Source: Patescibacteria group bacterium (GTDB lineage Bacteria; Patescibacteriota; Microgenomatia; JAMCZE01). From it: DNA of 39,260 bases. The position numbers and the translations under genes were made by a program. The stretch covers positions 1-39,260 of the forward strand of contig JAMCZE010000013.1 of assembly GCA_023485845.1 (NCBI GenBank), given 5' to 3'. Below the pieces are notes generated by a model. The model saw nothing but the letters and a program-made list of their open reading frames with translations. It searched no databases and was not told the DNA's origin. This document shows, one piece after another, positions 35,095 through 39,260 of this stretch. Each line of letters starts with the position of its first letter. Position 1 is the first letter of the stretch.

Positions 35095-35733
35095 TTAACG
35101 AGTTGGCACAATAAATAGTGACTTTTCCAGGTAGTAGCGCGGGTTTTCAAAGATTTCCGGATGTGTAAATCTAAAGCAAAATTCCATAGTTAGATCTTCT
35201 AATTTGTCCACGGTCACATGATGATACATCCTGCGGATGAAGGTACGCAAGTTTCCGAATGTGCCTTCGATCTCACTGGTGTTGGTAAACTCCCACTTTT
35301 TGTGAATATCCCGGTAGTGATAAACCGGCCACCAATCTTCGATTTTGTGGTAGATAGAAGCCCCGTCTGTGTTAAGTTGGGTCTGAGGTTTAACATAAGT
35401 TTGAACAAACCACCAGGCATGTTCCCGGCACACATTCGTGTGGGGCAAAAGCTGATAAGCCAATTTTCTTGACCCTACTTGTTTACCAAGAAGTAAGGCT
35501 CGGCCGGATTTACCGCCAAAATAGGCTTCATCAAGTTGAACTAAATGATCTAGGACTTCTTGATCTTGAGGCAAATGGTGCCTAAATTCTTCGTACCAAT
35601 GTCTCACGGATACCTCTGATAGTTTCGTCAAGCTTTGTGCCTGTTTAACGGGAATCTGGGTGGTCCAGCACCACAGGGTCATCCAGAACTGGTTAAGCGG
35701 CAATTTTGGGTTAGCCAGCCAAGTGTGGGACAA
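35095..35733 (-). CDS. IS1595-like transposase
   Basis: LVQLDEAYFGGK; LNTDGASIYHKI; HKKWEFTNTSEIEGTFGNLRTFIRRMYHHVT; upstream same-frame zinc ribbon CPRCKSARIYASQERYRCRKC. Confidence 0.85.
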   Translation of the reverse strand: MSHTWLANPKLPLNQFWMTLWCWTTQIPVKQAQSLTKLSEVSVRHWYEEFRHHLPQDQEVLDHLVQLDEAYFGGKSGRALLLGKQVGSRKLAYQLLPHTNVCREHAWWFVQTYVKPQTQLNTDGASIYHKIEDWWPVYHYRDIHKKWEFTNTSEIEGTFGNLRTFIRRMYHHVTVDKLEDLTMEFCFRFTHPEIFENPRYYLEKSLFIVPTR

Positions 35734-35995
35734 AAGCGAGAACCTTGTCCGGCACTTCCTGCACCGGTAGCGCTCCTGAGAGGCGTAAATCCTGGCTGAT
35801 TTACACCTGGGACATCGTGAACGATGTCAGAACAATTATACAAAATTACTCTGGCTACATCCACATTCCCGACTTACGGCCACAATTAGCCACTTGCCCC
35901 ACTGCTTAACTCACGACTTATCAATCGGCACTTCTTTATTTTATTATAAAAAAGTTCTTATTGAAAATAAGTAAACAATTTAATATCATTAAGCC

Positions 35996-36877
35996 ATGAC
36001 TGATTTTGGCGAAGGTTACAAACCACCAGAGGCTCTACCACAAAAACCTCCTATTGAAACATTTTCAACTATCTTGGCTAATCCTGATCATCCGTCCTAT
36101 TCAGCAGATAGGGCTGTTGCAGCTGAAATGGCTGGGGGCAAAAGCGGTATCATTGCTGCCATAGATGGTGTTGGCTCTGGAGGTGAGCAGTCAGCAAAAG
36201 CAGCAGAGATAGTGCAAAGAAATTTAAGATCACTGGAAACTGGTTTTGCGTCCGCACCAACAATAAATCAAGCAGTAATGACTCTAAAAAATGCCATATT
36301 TGCAGCAACTGGTGAAATAAAAGCATTACAAAGACAAATTGGAGACGATCAAGTCGATACTACTGTCAGCACAGGAGTTGTTTGTGCAAGTCCAGACGGA
36401 GCAAAAAGATTTTTAGTAGTTGCTAATGTAGGCGACAGCCGAGTTTATAGGTATGCGCCTTCAACTGGGATTGTTGAACAAATAACAAGGGATCATAGTA
36501 TTGTTGAAGCTCTCGTTGCGTCAGGGCAAATAACAAGAGAGGAAGCCTTTGAACATCCCCAGAGGAATCAGATATACAGGTGCGTAGGCAGTCTTAAAGC
36601 ACCCAAAGATATTGATTTCACTGTTACGCCTATAAGTGATGGAGAAATATACTTGGCTGTATCTGACGGGGTTTCAGACAACCTTACTCCAACAGGACTA
36701 CCATTAGCAATAAAAGACGAATATCAAAAAGGATTTGATGCTGGAACTAAAAAAGTTGATTTAAAAAAGTTTTCAAAAGGGATAGCGCAAAGGGCACAAA
36801 ATGTTATGACTACACAATCGTCACACGCAAAAAAAGATGATTCCTGCGTTGCAGTTTTGAAAGCACCAAGGCTTTAA
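35996..36877 (+). CDS. PP2C-family Ser/Thr protein phosphatase
   Basis: IIAAIDGVGSGG, VVANVGDSRVYRY, ITRDHSIVEALVASGQI, YLAVSDGVSDNL, KDDSCVAVL. Confidence 0.93.
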   Translation: MTDFGEGYKPPEALPQKPPIETFSTILANPDHPSYSADRAVAAEMAGGKSGIIAAIDGVGSGGEQSAKAAEIVQRNLRSLETGFASAPTINQAVMTLKNAIFAATGEIKALQRQIGDDQVDTTVSTGVVCASPDGAKRFLVVANVGDSRVYRYAPSTGIVEQITRDHSIVEALVASGQITREEAFEHPQRNQIYRCVGSLKAPKDIDFTVTPISDGEIYLAVSDGVSDNLTPTGLPLAIKDEYQKGFDAGTKKVDLKKFSKGIAQRAQNVMTTQSSHAKKDDSCVAVLKAPRL

Positions 36878-37295
36878 TTTCTCCTACACAGTGTTATTTG
36901 TCTCATAATGCAGAATGAGACTTACCTCCGTGTCCCCGTGTGTTGACTCGTAGTGACCTTTCATACCTGGGATGGCATGGTTTCACCTCTGTTTAGCTTC
37001 ACCAGCATCGTTGGGGATTTGTTGCAGAAACCTGCAGTTGTTCTGGGAGGACTCCTTAACCTCCATACTTATATGGGCTCGCCTGGAGAGTTTCCCATTC
37101 AAAGGTGTATTTCGAGCGTCAGAACCGTTGGTAATTTAACTTCGATAACAAGAGATGTCAAATCGAACTTGATATTTCCTTTACTTTTCTTTATGTTTGG
37201 AGTTGGTCTATAACGCCAGAAAACCCCTCCTCACCGCTGGCGGGCAATGAAAATTGTTGGATGGGAAGACTGAGAGGGTCTCCCGATAGACCGTT

Positions 37296-38162
37296 TTAGA
37301 GCTTATCCAGGTCATTGATGTTGTTACGGTAGATGATGATCTGTCCACCGTTAGTGATGGTAATATCGATCCTTTGATAATTGGTCGACTTCATCTTGAT
37401 ACACCAGACTCCTTGAGCGTTTTGGTATGCACCTTCTCGCTTCTGGTCAACATCCCCGCAAACCTCATGCTCTTTGGTTACTGAGACATTTTTATCCTCC
37501 CAGTTCATGAAGAAGTTACCAGGCTTTGTGCCTTCGAATTTGTAGGTCATCTTGGCAATATCGATACCCAGGATGTCTTTGTGGTCGATTAAGAACCTCT
37601 CGGCGACCTGCCTTAGCTCCTCTGGCGTGTTGTAGCGTCCTGAGTAGTCATAGTCAGGCAACGGATCGGTTCTCTTGGTGCGTTCAGCATCACCAACACC
37701 CAAGACATAATTGGTCTTGGGATCAATTTCAAAGCTGTGATTTTTGGCTTCATAGTATTCGCTGGCTGGATTGTTATAGTCCGTCCCACTATCATCAGGC
37801 TTACCATTGAATCTGCTACAAAGGAATTCAACCTGGAAATCACCGCTTTCAGCTGGGTAAATACCGTGTAGGAACTCTTTGATGTTGGCTACTGCCTTTG
37901 CCCTCTCCGCTTCTGGTCTGGCGGTTAAAAGACAAAACTTCTGTCTAAGGGCTTTATATTCCTCAGACTCCTTATTTGGTTTGGCGTTCATTGCTTCCAA
38001 GAGTTCCGCCACTTGTTTATCTTTGGCATTGTTTTGGAATGACTGAACCACTTTCGATTGAGCCAGGAAACGAGGAGCTAACACGACACCTAAGAAAACG
38101 ATAACAGCAAGGAGAAAGATAACGGTTAGCAAACGAGATTTATTTTTATGTGTCATTGTCAT
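37296..38162 (-). CDS. Hypothetical exported/membrane-anchored protein
   Basis: 288 aa; single N-terminal TM segment (LLTVIFLLAVIVFLGVVLAP). Confidence 0.75.
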   Translation of the reverse strand: MTMTHKNKSRLLTVIFLLAVIVFLGVVLAPRFLAQSKVVQSFQNNAKDKQVAELLEAMNAKPNKESEEYKALRQKFCLLTARPEAERAKAVANIKEFLHGIYPAESGDFQVEFLCSRFNGKPDDSGTDYNNPASEYYEAKNHSFEIDPKTNYVLGVGDAERTKRTDPLPDYDYSGRYNTPEELRQVAERFLIDHKDILGIDIAKMTYKFEGTKPGNFFMNWEDKNVSVTKEHEVCGDVDQKREGAYQNAQGVWCIKMKSTNYQRIDITITNGGQIIIYRNNINDLDKL

Positions 38163-38239
38163 TTTTATCCTCCTTATGCGCTAACTTATAAAGATTTCAG
38201 GATGTTAACTTCCTTTCCAGGCGATTGTCAAGTTTAGAC

Positions 38240-38280
38240 TTATCTCCAGGCATATTTTAGCACAAAAGAATACAAGGAGT
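38240..38280 (-). pseudogene. Highly degraded glgP 5'-end relic
   Basis: Minus strand gtattcttttgtgctaaaatatgcctggagataa aligns with gcattcttttgcgccgaatatgccctgggggataa of the 33.8-kb relic. Confidence 0.6.
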
Positions 38281-38321
38281 ATGTCGAAGATGATACAAGG
38301 AGTCTCTAAGATTTTTAAGTA

Positions 38322-38549
38322 ATGGGCAAACCAATAACACACCAGCACATTTTGAGGAATTTTGGGGAGAGACTACAAAAGGTCAGAAAGTCTCAGGGGA
38401 TCTCGCAGGAGGAGTTGGCAGCACTGCTGTCCATGCACAGGACTTATGTTGGCATGGTCGAGAGGGGTGAGCGAAATCCAACCATCAGGACGCTCTACAA
38501 GATTGCTAAGGCACTGAAAGTAAAATCCTCCGACCTGCTTCCCTTTTGA
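38322..38549 (+). CDS. XRE-family HTH transcriptional regulator
   Basis: FGERLQKVRKSQGISQEELAALLSMHRTYVGMVERGERNPTIRTLYKIAKALKV. Confidence 0.95.
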   Translation: MGKPITHQHILRNFGERLQKVRKSQGISQEELAALLSMHRTYVGMVERGERNPTIRTLYKIAKALKVKSSDLLPF

Positions 38550-38626
38550 GTTTATATTTCCCTTCATTCTCGGTAAAATAGAAAGTAGGAAAGTCCTGTG
38601 AGGACTTATATTACCCAAACATTACT

Positions 38627-39193
38627 ATGAGCGTGCCAAATGTCATTCAAGATGTTATAGCAGTCATCAATCAAAAGCTGGAACTATCCCCTAAAAGCGA
38701 TAATGTCTTCTCAATTTCACTGTGGGATTTTCAAGATAATAAAGGTGACACAATTCCCAAAGACGACCTACTAAAAGTGTTTAGAAAGCTGGAGGAAGAT
38801 AAAATTATCAACTTGCTGTTTACCGAGCACTTCAGCTATTTATGGAGAAAAGCCGAAGATAAAGTTGAATTTGAGATAAACAGGGACGAGTTTGAAAGAT
38901 ACTACAGTAAAAATAAAGGACAACTGCCAATAACAAACCAAGACGATACAACCTCTTCTTTAAGAGAGAATTACCCTACAGAATTCAAGCTCAAAGTCGT
39001 AGATCGAGAGGTGTGGGTAAACAATTATCTGATTGCAAAACCTCATGCCGTTGGTAATAACTATGACTTTCTGGAGTATGTCAGAAAACAACCGTTTAAC
39101 CAGCCTATCACCAAAGACAGCCTGACAATCGATTGTCAAGTACCCGATTTTTGGGACACGGTTTCTGCGTCTAGGAATTTTCTTCTAAATTGA
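38627..39193 (+). CDS. Hypothetical protein, 3' end running into an IS
   Basis: 188-aa ORF; last codons lie antisense to a transposase C-terminus. Confidence 0.65.
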   Translation: MSVPNVIQDVIAVINQKLELSPKSDNVFSISLWDFQDNKGDTIPKDDLLKVFRKLEEDKIINLLFTEHFSYLWRKAEDKVEFEINRDEFERYYSKNKGQLPITNQDDTTSSLRENYPTEFKLKVVDREVWVNNYLIAKPHAVGNNYDFLEYVRKQPFNQPITKDSLTIDCQVPDFWDTVSASRNFLLN

Positions 39194-39260
39194 GCTGGGG
39201 ACATCTTTAAGCTGGTGTGAATTCGCAGATTATTGTAGTACCAAATGTAACTGTAAATTT
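39136..39260 (-). mobile_element. 3' end of an IS3/IS481-like transposase (truncated by window edge)
   Basis: Minus strand YSYIWYYNNLRIHTSLKMSPAQFRRKFLDAETVSQKSGT*, the typical rve-transposase C-terminus. Confidence 0.8.

Noticed and set aside
35040-35935. Terminal inverted repeats for the IS1595-like element
   Set aside because: Compared caagttggggtatacttaacgag with the far side (cacttgccccactgcttaactc); only short fragments match, so no IS ends can be defined.
36953-37213. 86-aa plus-strand ORF
   Set aside because: No motif, no convincing promoter or ribosome-binding site; left uncalled.

Overview
This 39.3-kb window looks like a chromosomal segment of a reduced-genome bacterium. Candidate Phyla Radiation / Microgenomates-like is my inference, from intron-rich 23S rRNA, leaderless-looking promoters, in-frame micro-repeats and gene content. 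Layout: (i) 3' part of a 23S rRNA gene (1..~4795) with three group I introns, two of them separated by an 8-nt micro-exon, then 5S rRNA; (ii) mltG and four GT2 glycosyltransferases; (iii) S1-like protein, CAP-domain protein, radA; (iv) a small unknown gene cassette with a C-terminal-tail repeat (13.1-14.6 kb); (v) exported proteins, a large polytopic membrane protein, rho, a LysM/M23 peptidase; (vi) an AbiEi/AbiEii-like pair between two tRNA-Ala genes; (vii) glgA, epimerase, two GT4s, GH57-like protein and a glgP-like phosphorylase; (viii) an accessory region (30.4-39.26 kb) with a DUF4143-type ATPase, an HExxH protein facing an HxHP protein, a second regulator/nucleotidyltransferase pair, an IS1595-like transposase, PP2C phosphatase, XRE regulator and a truncated IS3/IS481-like transposase. 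Most unusual: the 8-nt 23S micro-exon between two group I introns, whose sequence and complement recur as a hairpin inside the first intron, and four copies (one intact, three relics) of the glgP 5' end, each at or near the head of a minus-strand gene, suggesting a recurrent insertion or recombination hotspot. All assignments are by eye; no searches were run.
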